Source of the DNA: Mesorhizobium sp. L-2-11
Lineage (GTDB): Bacteria > Pseudomonadota > Alphaproteobacteria > Rhizobiales > Rhizobiaceae
Length of the DNA stretch: 64,000 nucleotides
NCBI RefSeq assembly: GCF_016756595.1
Contig: NZ_AP023257.1
Location: 1,302,001 to 1,366,000 of the forward strand
Direction of reading: 5' to 3'
Position numbers and translations under genes: made by a program
The notes under the pieces: generated by a model
Seen by the model: the letters and a program-made list of their open reading frames with translations, nothing else
Databases searched by the model: none
Told to the model about the DNA's origin: nothing
Part shown: positions 44,453 through 53,407 of the stretch, in pieces
How positions within the stretch are numbered: the stretch's first letter is position 1
How the letters are laid out: each line of letters begins with the position of its first letter

Positions 44453-45234
44453 GTCAGCCTGCTTGCCTGCCTTGCCTGTGCCCAGGCAGCACCTTTGGCC
44501 GCGCCTGCCGACACCATTGCGGTGGACGTCGAACTGGTGCTGGCGGTCGACATCTCGCACTCGATGGACCAAAAGGAATTCGCCCTGCAGCGCGCCGGCT
44601 ATGTCGAGGCGCTGCGCCACCCCGACTTCATCAATGCGGTGCGTTCGGGCGTGACCGGCCGCATTGCGCAGGCACCGTCCCCGACGACGCCGTCATTGCC
44701 TGGCAGGTCATCGACAATGCCGACAGTGCCGAGGCATTCGCCGACAAGATCGAGGCGCGCCCGTTCAGGAGCTTTCGCGGCACCTCGATTTCCGGTGCGC
44801 TCGCCTTCGGCGCCAAGCTTTTGGATGGAGCCGCCTTCGACGCGACGCGCAGCGTCATCGACATCTCAGGCGATGGCCCCAACAATATCGGGATGCCTGT
44901 CACCGCGACACGCGACGCCGCGATAGCAAAGGGAATCGTCATCAATGGCCTGCCGATCCTGATCAGCCCGTCGCCCAGCTTCAGCCATCTCGACCAATAC
45001 TATGCCGAGTGCGTCACAGGCGGGCCAGGCTCCTTCGTGCTGCCGGTCTATGCCGCTTCGGAATTCGTGACAGCCATACGCCGCAAGCTGGTCCTCGAAG
45101 TCAGCGGTGTTGCCGATCCCAATGCCGACCCTGGGTCCGTCCCGGTCGATGCGGCAGCACCGGTCGACTGTTTGCAAGGCGAGCGCGGTCGGCGGTTTTT
45201 CTCCGATCCGTATTTTCCGGAACTTGATCGCTAG
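44366..45234 (+). pseudogene. DUF1194 VWA-domain secreted protein, frameshifted
   Basis: Exported protein with a von Willebrand A-like domain. The first frame gives a signal-like N-terminus (ATCVSLLACLACAQAAPLAA) and the start of the domain with MIDAS motif VLAVDISHSMDQKEFALQRA through VRSGVTGRIA. The rest (DDAVIAWQVIDNADSAEAFA, FRGTSISGALAFGAKLLDG, IDISGDGPNNIG and the C-terminus) is in another frame. Around 44665 the roughly ten residues family members have between these blocks are missing, so a small deletion broke the frame. The stop TAG shares its G with the first base of the adjacent IS element. Confidence 0.82.
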
Positions 45235-46278
45235 AGCGGGATGAGATTTATGGGAGTCGTGGGATTCCCAAATCAGCGATGATCTGATTCAACCTTGCTG
45301 CTGGGCAGGAGGCCAGCATTGATGGTTGGATATTCAATGGACCTGCGCGAACGGGTTGTTGCGGCGGTCAAGGTTGAAGGGCTTTCGCGGCGCGCGGCGG
45401 CTGCTCGATTTGGCGTCAGCTACAGCGCGGCGATCGAGTGGCTGAAGCGGGTGGAACAGACGGGGAGCGTGGCGCCCCGCCAAGTGGGCGGCTACAAGCC
45501 GAAGAAGATATCGGGAGCGTGGCGCGACTGGCTTGTCGAGCGCTGCCGGGAGAAGGACTTCACCTTGCGCGGGCTTGTGGCCGAACTTGGCGAGCGTGGC
45601 CTGAAGGTTGACTACCGCTCGGTGTGGGAGTTCGTGCACGCCGAGAAGCTGTCTCACAAAAAAAGACGCTGATCGCCGCCGAGCAAGATCGTCCCGATGT
45701 TGCGCGCCGACGGAGGCAATGGGTTCTGTATCAGGACCGGATCGACCCCGCCCGCCTGGTGTTCATCGACGAGACCTGGACCAAGACCAACATGGCCCCG
45801 CTCAGGGGTTGGGCACCGGTCGGACAGCGGATCAAGGCCAAAGTTCCCAATGGCCACTGGAAGACAATGACCTTTCTGGCTGCGCTGCGTCATGATCGCG
45901 TCGAAGCGCCCTGGCTCATCGACGGGCCGATCAACGGCGAGAGGTTCCTCCTCTATGTCGAGAAGGTTCTCGTGCCCACTCTCCAGCCGGGCGACATCGT
46001 TGTGATGGACAATCTCGGCAGCCACAAAGGCAAGGCCGTGCGTCGCGCCATCCGAAAGGCCGGCGCGAGGCTCTTCTTCCTGCCGAAATACTCGCCTGAC
46101 CTCAATCCGATCGAACAGCTCTTCGCCAAGCTCAAGCACTGGCTGCGAAAGGCCGCAAAGCGCACCGTTGAAACGGTCTGCAACGCCATCGGCCAGATTC
46201 TCAACCGCGTCACACCGCTCGAGTGCTCAAATTACTTCGCAAACTCAGGCTATGACCGCAGGTAATCTCATCCCGCTC
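45234..46278 (+). mobile_element. IS630-family insertion sequence (complete)
   Basis: Element of 1045 bp with terminal inverted repeats: left GAGCGGGATGAGATTTA (45234-45250), right complement GAGCGGGATGAGATTA (46263-46278), 15 bases identical. Both ends are flanked by TA (45232-45233 and 46279-46280), the target duplication typical of IS630/mariner. It holds one transposase gene in two overlapping frames. The ends and frames look intact, so it may be active. Confidence 0.93.
45322..46265 (+). CDS. IS630-family transposase (two frames, -1 frameshift)
   Basis: Frame A (45322-45672, AGGAGG ribosome site) encodes the DNA-binding part: [20 protein letters not shown], a helix-turn-helix, [10 protein letters not shown]. 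Frame B (open from before 45624 to 46265) encodes the DDE domain: first Asp in [13 protein letters not shown], second in [14 protein letters not shown], Glu in [20 protein letters not shown]. Seven A residues at 45658-45664 lie in the overlap, two codons before frame A ends; a -1 slip there joins HKK to KKTLIAAEQ, giving the full enzyme. Such programmed slippage is known in IS630 elements. Confidence 0.92.
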
Positions 46279-46353
46279 TAGACCTCGACGAATGGCGATC
46301 AGTCCCAGATGTCTCCGGACTCGGGCCGGTTGGCCGAAGCGACTGGGTCGCCG

Positions 46354-46968
46354 TTATCGCTTCAGCAGGAACACCGCCTGCTGGCCGAAGAAGTTCCAGA
46401 ACCACCATGGCATCGACAGGCCGATTTTCTGGCCATTGGCGTCGAGCGCGGTTGCCTTTTCCACCGTTGCGCCAAGCTCCTCGCAGAGATTGACGAAGTC
46501 GCGGATGGTGCAGAAATGGATGTTGGGCGTGTCGTACCAGGAATAGGGCAGGTCCTTGGTCACCGGCATCCGCCCTTCGATGAACAGCGAAAGGCGCACC
46601 CGCCAGTGGCCGAAATTGGGGAAGGAGACAATGGCGTGCTTGCCGATCCTGAGCAATTCGTCGAGCACCAGCTTCGGGTTGCGGGTCGCCTGCAGGGTCT
46701 GCGACAGGACGACGAAATCAAAACCCTTGTCGGGATAGAATTTGAGGTCCTTGTCGGCGTCGCCCTGGATGACGGACAGGCCGCGCGCCACGCATTCGTT
46801 GACGCCGCGCTGCGACAGTTCCATCCCGCGGCCGTCGACCTGCTTCGTCGCCTGCAGCAATTCGAGCAGCAGACCATCGCCGGAGCCGACGTCCAGCACC
46901 CGCGACTGCGGCGGGATGAGATCGGCGACGACTTCGAGGTCGACGCGCTGGGCGTGGTTGACACTCAT
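46354..46968 (-). CDS. metW: Methionine biosynthesis protein MetW
   Basis: Methyltransferase-fold partner of MetX, 204 residues from ATG 46968. Motif I is LDVGSGDGLLLELLQ, followed by VDGRGMELSQRGVNECVARG, DFVVLSQTLQATRNP, SFPNFGHWRVRLSLFIEGRMP and YDTPNIHFCTIRDFVNLCEE, all MetW hallmarks. MetW is required for full homoserine acetyl/succinyltransferase activity in several proteobacteria. It follows metX by about 60 bases, with a small palindromic repeat in between, and should be under the same SAM-II control. Confidence 0.96.
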   Translation of the reverse strand: MSVNHAQRVDLEVVADLIPPQSRVLDVGSGDGLLLELLQATKQVDGRGMELSQRGVNECVARGLSVIQGDADKDLKFYPDKGFDFVVLSQTLQATRNPKLVLDELLRIGKHAIVSFPNFGHWRVRLSLFIEGRMPVTKDLPYSWYDTPNIHFCTIRDFVNLCEELGATVEKATALDANGQKIGLSMPWWFWNFFGQQAVFLLKR

Positions 46969-46988
46969 GATCGTGGCTCTTTCCTGGC

Positions 46989-47035
46989 GCATGACCTTGA
47001 TCCGAAAAGTCTGCAACTTTTCGGGGTCATGCGCT
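46989..47035. repeat. Palindromic repeat between metX and metW
   Basis: Inverted repeat with arms GCATGACCTTGATCCGAAAA...TTTTCGGGGTCATGCGC around a short CTGCA centre. It includes the last bases of metX. It could form a stable hairpin in the metX-metW transcript and reduce metW expression (inference). A partial relative is seen near 32690 (TTTTTCGGGGTCATGCGG). Confidence 0.7.
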
Positions 47036-48196
47036 GAGCCCCCTGGCGCGGGCCGCCGAGGCGATGAAGCCGTTGATGGCGGCAAACAGTTCCGGTTCGT
47101 CGAGCAGAAAGGCGTCGTGGCCGCGATCGGTCTCGATCTCGACGAAGGACACCGAGGCGCCGGCGGCGTTCAGCGCATGAACGACCGAGCGGCTCTCCTC
47201 GGTCGGGAACAGCCAGTCGCTGGTGAATGAAACCAGGCAGAAACGGGTCTTGGTGCCGGCAAAGGCGTCGGCGAGCCGGCCACCATGGTCGGCGGCGAGG
47301 TCGAAATAATCCATCGCCCTGGTCATGTAGAGATAGGAGTTGGCGTCGAAGCGGTCGACGAAGGTCATGCCCTGATGGCGCAGATAGCTCTCGATCTGGA
47401 AGTCGGCGTCGAAACCGAAGGTGAGCGCTTCACGATCCTGCAGGTTGCGGCCAAATTTCCGGTGCAGGGCCGCCTCCGACAGATAGGTGATGTGAGCGGC
47501 CATGCGCGCCACAGCCAGTCCCTTTTCCGGGCGCTTGCCCTGTTCGAAATATTTGCCGCCATGCCAGTCGGGATCGGCCATCACCGCTTGCCGGCCGACC
47601 TCATGGAAGGCGATGTTCTGCGAGGAATGGCGCGCCCCGGTGGCGATCGGCAGCGCAGAGAAAACGCGCTCCGGATAGCTCGACGCCCATTGCAGCACCT
47701 GCATGCCGCCCATCGAGCCGCCGAGCACCGAGAACAGCTTTTCGATGCCGAAATGGTCGACCAGCATCAACTGCGCCCGCACCATGTCGCGGATGGTGAT
47801 GATCGGCAGGTCGAGCCCGTAGGGCTTGCCGGTGGCGGGATTGGTCGAGGCGGGGCCGGTCGAGCCGAGGCAGCCGCCGATGACGTTCGAGCAGATGACG
47901 AAGAAGCGGCTGGTGTCGATGATTTTGCCGGGGCCGATCAGCACTTCCCACCAGCCCGGCTTGCCGGTCACCGGATTGGTGCTGGCGACATGCTGGTCGC
48001 CGGTCAGCGCATGGCAGACGAGGATGGCGTTGGAGCGGGCGTCGTTGAGCGTGCCGTAGGTCTTGTAGGCGATCTGGAACGGCGACAGCAGTGTGCCGGC
48101 ATCGAGCTTGAGCGGCTTGTCGGCACCGAAACGCAACACCGGGCTCGACGGCTCGTCGGCCTCGTTGTTGGTTCTTTTCGTGCGCAGCGCGACCAT
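47027..48196 (-). CDS. metX: Homoserine O-acetyltransferase
   Basis: Acylates homoserine in methionine synthesis; alpha/beta hydrolase fold, 389 residues. Motifs: [14 protein letters not shown], nucleophile region [14 protein letters not shown] (Ser), acid in [14 protein letters not shown] and His in [16 protein letters not shown] at 48196. A SAM-II riboswitch and terminator lie upstream at 48331-48386 and 48284-48316. MetW follows. Length and the GGSMGG block fit MetX rather than MetA. Confidence 0.96.
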   Translation of the reverse strand: MVALRTKRTNNEADEPSSPVLRFGADKPLKLDAGTLLSPFQIAYKTYGTLNDARSNAILVCHALTGDQHVASTNPVTGKPGWWEVLIGPGKIIDTSRFFVICSNVIGGCLGSTGPASTNPATGKPYGLDLPIITIRDMVRAQLMLVDHFGIEKLFSVLGGSMGGMQVLQWASSYPERVFSALPIATGARHSSQNIAFHEVGRQAVMADPDWHGGKYFEQGKRPEKGLAVARMAAHITYLSEAALHRKFGRNLQDREALTFGFDADFQIESYLRHQGMTFVDRFDANSYLYMTRAMDYFDLAADHGGRLADAFAGTKTRFCLVSFTSDWLFPTEESRSVVHALNAAGASVSFVEIETDRGHDAFLLDEPELFAAINGFIASAARARGLSA

Positions 48197-48221
48197 CGCA
48201 TCCTCTTACATCAACCCATCG

Positions 48222-48262
48222 CGTTTTCCGAAAGTCGATTGCGATTTTCGGATCGATGCGAC
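48222..48262. repeat. Short palindromic repeat in the metX leader
   Basis: Contains CCGAAAGTCGATTGCGATTTTCGG, given here only as arms CCGAAA...TTTCGG around 48228-48251, with flanking GCG/CGC. It is related to the palindromic repeats at 41328-41420 and 63320-63422. It lies between the terminator and the start of metX, so it is transcribed when the riboswitch permits. Confidence 0.6.
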
Positions 48263-48283
48263 TGTCCGGCCGGCTGCGGACAA

Positions 48284-48316
48284 CAAAAAAACCGGCATTG
48301 CCTTCGCAAAGCCGGT
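48284..48316 (-). terminator. Intrinsic terminator in the metX leader
   Basis: On the minus strand AACCGGC-loop-GCCGGTT followed by TTTTTTG: seven base pairs and a T-run. It lies between the SAM-II aptamer and metX, in the right place for SAM-dependent premature termination. Confidence 0.85.
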
Positions 48317-48330
48317 TACAGGATGCAAAC

Positions 48331-48386
48331 GGCCCTTTAGCGAGTTGTTTAACGTGGCTGCAAGCCGACCGGCCAAATCACCACGG
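48331..48386 (-). promoter_or_regulatory. SAM-II riboswitch (metA motif)
   Basis: On the minus strand CGTGGTGATTTGGCCGGTCG, then GCTTGCAGCCACG and further AACTCGCTAAAGGGCC. This is the alphaproteobacterial SAM-II pattern: stem CGTGG/CCACG, the GATTTGGCC loop strand and the conserved CGCTAAA followed by GGGCC that pairs back as pseudoknot with GGCC. It precedes metX, the classic SAM-II target. High SAM should favour the terminator at 48284-48316 or reduced translation. Identified by eye; no covariance search was run. Confidence 0.85.
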
Positions 48387-48567
48387 GATTTCGCCCTTCT
48401 TCTAGGACCGGCGCGCCTCGGCGTCAACGGCCAGTCACGCACCGATCATTGCCGCCTCTCGACATTCCAGGCCACGGCTTGTATTTCCGCGGCGGCTTCC
48501 AGTGTGGCGGATCCGAAATTCGCATCGCATTGGAGCAGCAGAAGCGTTCTCGACGGATTTTTGCAGT

Positions 48568-49677
48568 ATGAACCAGGCATCGGATCAGGCACGTCCAACG
48601 CCCCGCCCGGGGATCATGGAGATCGAAGCCTATGTGCCGGGCAAAAGCACGGCGCCGGCCGGCGTTGTCAAGGTCCACAAACTGTCGTCGAACGAGAACC
48701 CGCTCGGCCCCTCGCCAAATGCGATAGAAGCCGCGCGCGACGTCGCGGCCAAGCTCGACATATATCCCGACGGCACCGCCAGGCGCCTGCGGGAGGCAAT
48801 CGCCGAGGTGCATGGCCTCAACCCGGCGAACATCGTCTGTTCCAATGGTTCCGACGAGATTCTCGGCCTGCTTGCGCAGACCTATCTCGCGCCCGGCGAT
48901 GAAGCTGTGATCACCGAACACGGCTTCATGGTCTACAAGATCTACATCCAGTCGGCAGGTGCTGTCCCGGTCTCGGTCAAGGAAACCAATGAGCGCGCCG
49001 ACGTCGATGCGATCCTCGCCGCGGTGACGCCGCGCACCAGGATCATCTTCCTCGCCAATCCCAACAACCCGACCGGCACCTATTTGCCGTTCCAGGAGGT
49101 GCGCCGCCTGCATGCCGGCCTGTCTCGAAACGTGCTTCTGGTGCTGGATGCAGCCTATGCCGAATATGTCCGCCGCAACGACTATGAAGCCGGCGTCGAA
49201 CTGGTGGCTGGCGCGGAAAACGTGGTCATGACCCGCACCTTCTCCAAGCTCGGCCTCGGCGGCGCGCGGATCGGCTGGATGTACGCGCCGATGCATATCA
49301 TCGATGCGATCAACCGCGTGCGGGGTCCCTTCAACGTCAACGCGACGGCGATCGAGGCCGGCATTGCCGCGATCCGCGACCGCGCCCATGTCGAGCGCAG
49401 CGTGGCGCATAACCAGACTTGGCTGACCTGGGTGAGCGAGGAATTGACCAGGCTCGGACTGCGGGTGACGCCGAGCGTCGGCAATTTCGTCCTCATCCAC
49501 TTTCCCGACGACAAAAAACATTCGGCGGCAGCTGCTGACGATTACCTGTCCGCGCGCGGCTACATATTGCGGCGCGTTTCCGGTTACGGCTTCCCGAATG
49601 CGCTGCGCATGAGCATCGGCACCGAAGAGGCGAATCGCGGCGTTATCGCGGCGCTGGCGACATTTCTGAAAAGCTAG
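48568..49677 (+). CDS. hisC: Histidinol-phosphate aminotransferase
   Basis: PLP enzyme, 369 residues from ATG 48568. Signatures: [51 protein letters not shown] and the PLP lysine in [18 protein letters not shown]. In Rhizobiales this hisC copy adjacent to the arogenate/prephenate dehydrogenase (tyrC) works in tyrosine/phenylalanine as well as histidine synthesis. It starts 370 bases from divergent metX and is followed by tyrC after six bases. Confidence 0.94.
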   Translation: MNQASDQARPTPRPGIMEIEAYVPGKSTAPAGVVKVHKLSSNENPLGPSPNAIEAARDVAAKLDIYPDGTARRLREAIAEVHGLNPANIVCSNGSDEILGLLAQTYLAPGDEAVITEHGFMVYKIYIQSAGAVPVSVKETNERADVDAILAAVTPRTRIIFLANPNNPTGTYLPFQEVRRLHAGLSRNVLLVLDAAYAEYVRRNDYEAGVELVAGAENVVMTRTFSKLGLGGARIGWMYAPMHIIDAINRVRGPFNVNATAIEAGIAAIRDRAHVERSVAHNQTWLTWVSEELTRLGLRVTPSVGNFVLIHFPDDKKHSAAAADDYLSARGYILRRVSGYGFPNALRMSIGTEEANRGVIAALATFLKS

Positions 49678-49683
49678 AACACC

Positions 49684-50619
49684 ATGGCATCACCGATGTT
49701 CGAAAAGATCGCGCTGGTCGGCATCGGCCTGATCGGCTCGTCGCTGGCCCGCGTCATCCATCGCGAAGGCCTTGCCGGTCACGTCGCCATCTCGACGCGC
49801 AGCGAAACGACGCTGGCGCGGGCGCGCGAACTCGGCCTCGGCTCCTCCTACACGACGGCCGCGAAACAGGCGGTCGGCGATGCCGACCTGGTCATCGTTT
49901 CGGTGCCGGTCGGCTCTTCGGGCGAGGTCGCCGAGGAAATCGCACCGGCGCTGCAGCAGGGCGCCATCCTCACCGATGTCGGCTCGACCAAGGCCTCGGT
50001 CATTGCGCAGATGCAACCGTATGTGCCTGCCGGCGTGCATTTCATTCCCGGCCATCCACTGGCCGGCACTGAAAAATCGGGTCCGGACGCCGGCTTTGCC
50101 GAATTGTTCGAGAACCGCTGGTGCATTTTCACGCCGTTGCCCGGCACCGATACGGCCGCATTGGAAAAACTCTCGGAATTCTGGCGCCGCTGCGGCTCAA
50201 ACATCGATACGATGGATCCCCAGCATCACGACATGACATTGGCCATCGTCTCGCACCTGCCGCACATCATCGCCTATAACATCGTCGGCACCGCCGACGA
50301 TCTGGAGTCGGTGACCAAGTCCGAGGTCATAAAATATTCGGCCTCCGGCTTTCGCGACTTCACGCGCCTTGCCGCTTCCGACCCGACGATGTGGCGGGAT
50401 GTCTGCCTGCACAACAAGGATGCCATCCTCGAAATGCTGGCACGGTTCTCGGAGGATCTAGCCTCGCTGCAGCGGGCGATCCGCTGGGGCGACGGCGAAA
50501 AGCTGTTCGACCTGTTCACCCGCACCCGCGCCGTGCGCCGCTCGATCATCGAGGCCGGCCAGGACATCGACGTACCGGACTTTGGCCGGCAGGCAGTCGA
50601 GCACCCGGCCAAGCAGTAG
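49684..50619 (+). CDS. tyrC: Prephenate/arogenate dehydrogenase
   Basis: NAD(P)-dependent dehydrogenase of tyrosine synthesis, 311 residues. Rossmann motif KIALVGIGLIGSSLARV at the N-terminus, IVSVPVGSSGEVAEEIAPAL, LTDVGSTKASVIAQM and FIPGHPLAGTEKSGPDAGFA (catalytic His) and the C-terminal helical dimer domain (VSHLPHIIAYNIV). Six bases separate it from hisC, giving one operon. No ACT domain, so it fits the cyclohexadienyl dehydrogenase type rather than regulated TyrA. Confidence 0.94.
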   Translation: MASPMFEKIALVGIGLIGSSLARVIHREGLAGHVAISTRSETTLARARELGLGSSYTTAAKQAVGDADLVIVSVPVGSSGEVAEEIAPALQQGAILTDVGSTKASVIAQMQPYVPAGVHFIPGHPLAGTEKSGPDAGFAELFENRWCIFTPLPGTDTAALEKLSEFWRRCGSNIDTMDPQHHDMTLAIVSHLPHIIAYNIVGTADDLESVTKSEVIKYSASGFRDFTRLAASDPTMWRDVCLHNKDAILEMLARFSEDLASLQRAIRWGDGEKLFDLFTRTRAVRRSIIEAGQDIDVPDFGRQAVEHPAKQ

Positions 50620-50640
50620 CCTGTCTCGACCACCCGGCCG

Positions 50641-51567
50641 TCAGTCCGCCGGCCAGTGAGCTGCCATCATCGCCAGCGTCTCGGCCCTGTCCGGCGCGCC
50701 CAGCCTGCCGCCAAAGCGCAGGCATTTGAGCGCGGCGGCGGCGCTGGCAAAGCGCAATGTCCGTTCGATCGGCATGGCCTCGGCCAGCCCGACGGCAAAG
50801 GCGCCGTGAAACACGTCGCCGGCGGCAAGCGTATCCACTGCCTTGATGCTTGGCGCCGCGACGTGGCGCACCGACGCCACCGAGCGGTCGAACCACCAGC
50901 TTCCCGCTGCGCCGCAGGTCACCGCGACGAATGCATCGGTGCGTCTGGCCAGCGCGTCACAGGCCTCCTGCGGGCCTTGCTCCTCACCGCAGAGGATGAA
51001 CGCCGCCGGCTCCGAAGCGACGACGTGCGAGGCGAGCGGAAACAGCCGTTCCAGCACGTCCCGTGGCGCGGTGTCGGCGTCGAGTATGGCTGGACGGCCG
51101 ATTGCGCGCGCCGCCATCAGGGCCAGAGCTGCCGCGCCCGGCCAGCGCACGTCGACCAGGACGGCGTCGAATGCGGTGAGATCCTGAGTGGGGAGCACTT
51201 CGGGGTCGGCCTGGGCTAGCTTGTCATAGAACGGAACAATGATGCGCTCGCCATGCGTGTCGACCAGGATGGCCGACAGTGCCGATCGCGCGCCGGTGAC
51301 GCGCCGGACAAAGCTGCAATCGACGCCTTCGGCCTCAATGCCGGCGACCAGCTGATCACCGACGAGGTCGTGTCCCGCGCTCGCCCACAGCGATACGTCC
51401 GCGCCGAGGCGGCGTGCGGCGCAGGCAGCGCTCGAAGCCATCCCGGAGGCGATCTGGACGCCGTCGGACGCGATGAACTTGCCCTGACGCGCCGGAAGCG
51501 TGTCGACGCGAAGGATCGTATCGAGCGTCAGCGCGCCAACGCTCAGGAGCTTTACCGGGCGGTTCAT
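50641..51567 (-). CDS. PfkB-family sugar kinase
   Basis: Ribokinase-type kinase, 308 residues. N-terminal SVGALTLDTILRVDTLPARQ and substrate-binding IASGMASSAACAARRLGADV, C-terminal signature DTLAAGDVFHGAFAVGLAEA with the catalytic Asp in AAGD. The second position of the usual DTxGAGD reads DTLAAGD. Substrate cannot be fixed; it is convergent with tyrC and 50 bases downstream of the DUF2125 gene on the same strand. Confidence 0.88.
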   Translation of the reverse strand: MNRPVKLLSVGALTLDTILRVDTLPARQGKFIASDGVQIASGMASSAACAARRLGADVSLWASAGHDLVGDQLVAGIEAEGVDCSFVRRVTGARSALSAILVDTHGERIIVPFYDKLAQADPEVLPTQDLTAFDAVLVDVRWPGAAALALMAARAIGRPAILDADTAPRDVLERLFPLASHVVASEPAAFILCGEEQGPQEACDALARRTDAFVAVTCGAAGSWWFDRSVASVRHVAAPSIKAVDTLAAGDVFHGAFAVGLAEAMPIERTLRFASAAAALKCLRFGGRLGAPDRAETLAMMAAHWPAD

Positions 51568-51620
51568 CTATCTTCCTGTTTGGCCATGGTCTTTCCGAAC
51601 TGGAGGTTCGCAATCATCGC

Positions 51621-52619
51621 CTAATCGACCGGCTCGATGCTGCCCAGCGGGATAAAACCGAGCGAGGCCTTGCCCTTGACGATCTTGAGCGGCATCGACG
51701 GTTCGTTGCCAAGCAGCGCCAGCCCGGCAAAGCCGGTTTTGATCTGGCTCTTCTGCTCGGGAATGGCCTTGCCAAGGATTTCCGCCACCGCCTTCGGATC
51801 GCTGAGCCTGATCATCAAATCGGCGTCGATCAGCCCGTCGGCATCGACCGAAACCGGTCCGGAAACGGTGACGCGCGCGCTCCCCGACGACAGATCGAGC
51901 TTGCCGATATCCACCGCCTGGCCGCGCAGGCTCTCTGTTTGTGTCTTGATCAGCGCCACGCCGTTCTTCAGCGTCACGTCGCCGCCGCCGTCGAGCGGCG
52001 GCAGCACGCGGCCATCGATTGCGCCCGGATCGATTTCGAGATCGGTAAAACTCCCGGCATAGTCGATGTCTTGGCCGTTCGGACGCAATTCTCCGGCCGC
52101 TGTCCCAGCGCTGAACAGCTCGACCGGGTCTGTGCCATCGGCCGGATCGGTCTGGGCTGACAGGCCCTCTGCCTCCAGTGAAACGCGCCGGGGCAGCGGC
52201 CAGGACAGTCTGACGTTCGCTCGCAGATTATCCCAGTCGATCCACAGCGGCGCCATCCCCGGCACGGAGGTCCTGAGCGGCCCGCGCAGGTCGGCGCCAG
52301 GCGACAGGATCTGGGTGATGTGCGTGACTGCCTTGAGGCTGCCGAGCGAGGCGGCGACGTTCCTGGTGTCGTCCTGATATGCCAGACTGTCGCAGGAAAC
52401 GGCGAAGCTCGAGGGATAGCCGCTGACCGTGAGATTGGCGCAGTCCGCCTCGATGCCATTGCCGTTGAGCTCGGCCACCGCTTTGCCGGCTTCGCTCTTG
52501 ACCTTGTCTGCCAGGTAGAACCAGCCGGCGCTGTAGAGGCCGAACAGCACGACGATGAAAACGCCGAGCCAGAACAGCCGGCGGAGAAAATTCGGCGGGT
52601 GTTCGCCATTTGACGTCAT
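51621..52619 (-). CDS. DUF2125-domain membrane-anchored protein
   Basis: Predicted 332-residue periplasmic protein anchored by one N-terminal helix (LFWLGVFIVVLFGLYSAGWF). The body is beta-rich with DUF2125 features: GIEADCANLTVSGYPSSFAV, CDSLAYQDD, WDNLRANVRLSWPLPRRVSL and DLEIDPGAIDGRVLPPLDGG. It resembles AsmA/DUF945-like envelope proteins; function is unknown. ATG 52619 is chosen since the helix starts soon after. It is divergent from the gamma-glutamylcyclotransferase gene, a conserved rhizobial arrangement. Confidence 0.85.
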   Translation of the reverse strand: MTSNGEHPPNFLRRLFWLGVFIVVLFGLYSAGWFYLADKVKSEAGKAVAELNGNGIEADCANLTVSGYPSSFAVSCDSLAYQDDTRNVAASLGSLKAVTHITQILSPGADLRGPLRTSVPGMAPLWIDWDNLRANVRLSWPLPRRVSLEAEGLSAQTDPADGTDPVELFSAGTAAGELRPNGQDIDYAGSFTDLEIDPGAIDGRVLPPLDGGGDVTLKNGVALIKTQTESLRGQAVDIGKLDLSSGSARVTVSGPVSVDADGLIDADLMIRLSDPKAVAEILGKAIPEQKSQIKTGFAGLALLGNEPSMPLKIVKGKASLGFIPLGSIEPVD

Positions 52620-52739
52620 GCTGCGGCTCTCGTTGGCGCGTGTTCGGAGGGGACTGTCGTTTCCGGCAAGATCGGGTAGACGGAGACGGATTTTAAAAAA
52701 CACCGATTCCAGTGCGGTGCTGCAACCAGGCTCGGCGAT

Positions 52740-53291
52740 ATGGGCGATTTTTGGGTTTTTGGCTACGGCTCGCTAATCTGGCGGCCGGGATTTGCGCATG
52801 TCGAGACGCGGCGCGCCCGCCTCCATGGCTACCGCCGCTCGCTGTGCGTCTACTCGTTCGTGCATCGCGGCACGCGCGAACGGCCCGGCCTGGTGCTCGG
52901 CCTCGACCGTGGCGGCTCCTGCATCGGGCTGGCGTTCCGCGTCCCCGGCGCTCTGCGCAACGAGGTCATCACCTATCTGCGCGAGCGCGAGCTGGTCACC
53001 AATGTCTATCTCGAGCGCATGCTTAGCATTCGCCTCGACAAGGGGAACACGCGTGAGGCCGATAAGGGTGGGGGCGAGACGGTCGAGGCTGTCGCCTATG
53101 TCGTCGACCGTACCCACGAGCAATATGCCGGTGCGCTCGATGCTGCCGATGCGGCGAGCGTCGTTCGCGGCGCCGTCGGCCAGTCGGGAAAAAATGAGGA
53201 CTACGTGTCCAGCACGCTGGAGCACCTCGAGGCGCTGGGGATCCGCGACCATTGGCTGGAAGAGGTAGCGTGTCGGCTCGCGCCTTTGTGA
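52740..53291 (+). CDS. Gamma-glutamylcyclotransferase (ChaC-like)
   Basis: ChaC-family enzyme that cleaves glutathione (or gamma-glutamyl peptides) to 5-oxoproline; 183 residues. Substrate-binding start WVFGYGSLIWRPGF, then RRARLHGYRRSLCVYSFVHR, RGTRERPGLVLGLDRGGSC and the catalytic Glu region RERELVTNVYLERML, followed by YVVDRTHEQYAG. Start ATG fits the family. Acts in the cytosol. Confidence 0.92.
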   Translation: MGDFWVFGYGSLIWRPGFAHVETRRARLHGYRRSLCVYSFVHRGTRERPGLVLGLDRGGSCIGLAFRVPGALRNEVITYLRERELVTNVYLERMLSIRLDKGNTREADKGGGETVEAVAYVVDRTHEQYAGALDAADAASVVRGAVGQSGKNEDYVSSTLEHLEALGIRDHWLEEVACRLAPL

Positions 53292-53407
53292 AGCGCTGGT
53301 CGGTTGCAAAAGTCGGCCGGCCCTTTGACGTCGGTGCGGCCCGCCATAGGTTAAGCCGGTCACGGGGCTTTTCGCCCGCTTCTTTCCATTCCCCACGGAG
53401 ATCAGCC

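Noticed and set aside
44398..45234. An intact 278-residue secreted protein
   Set aside because: Its first 90 residues are out of frame with the DUF1194 N-terminal and MIDAS region; only the latter part is genuine, so the locus is a frameshifted gene.
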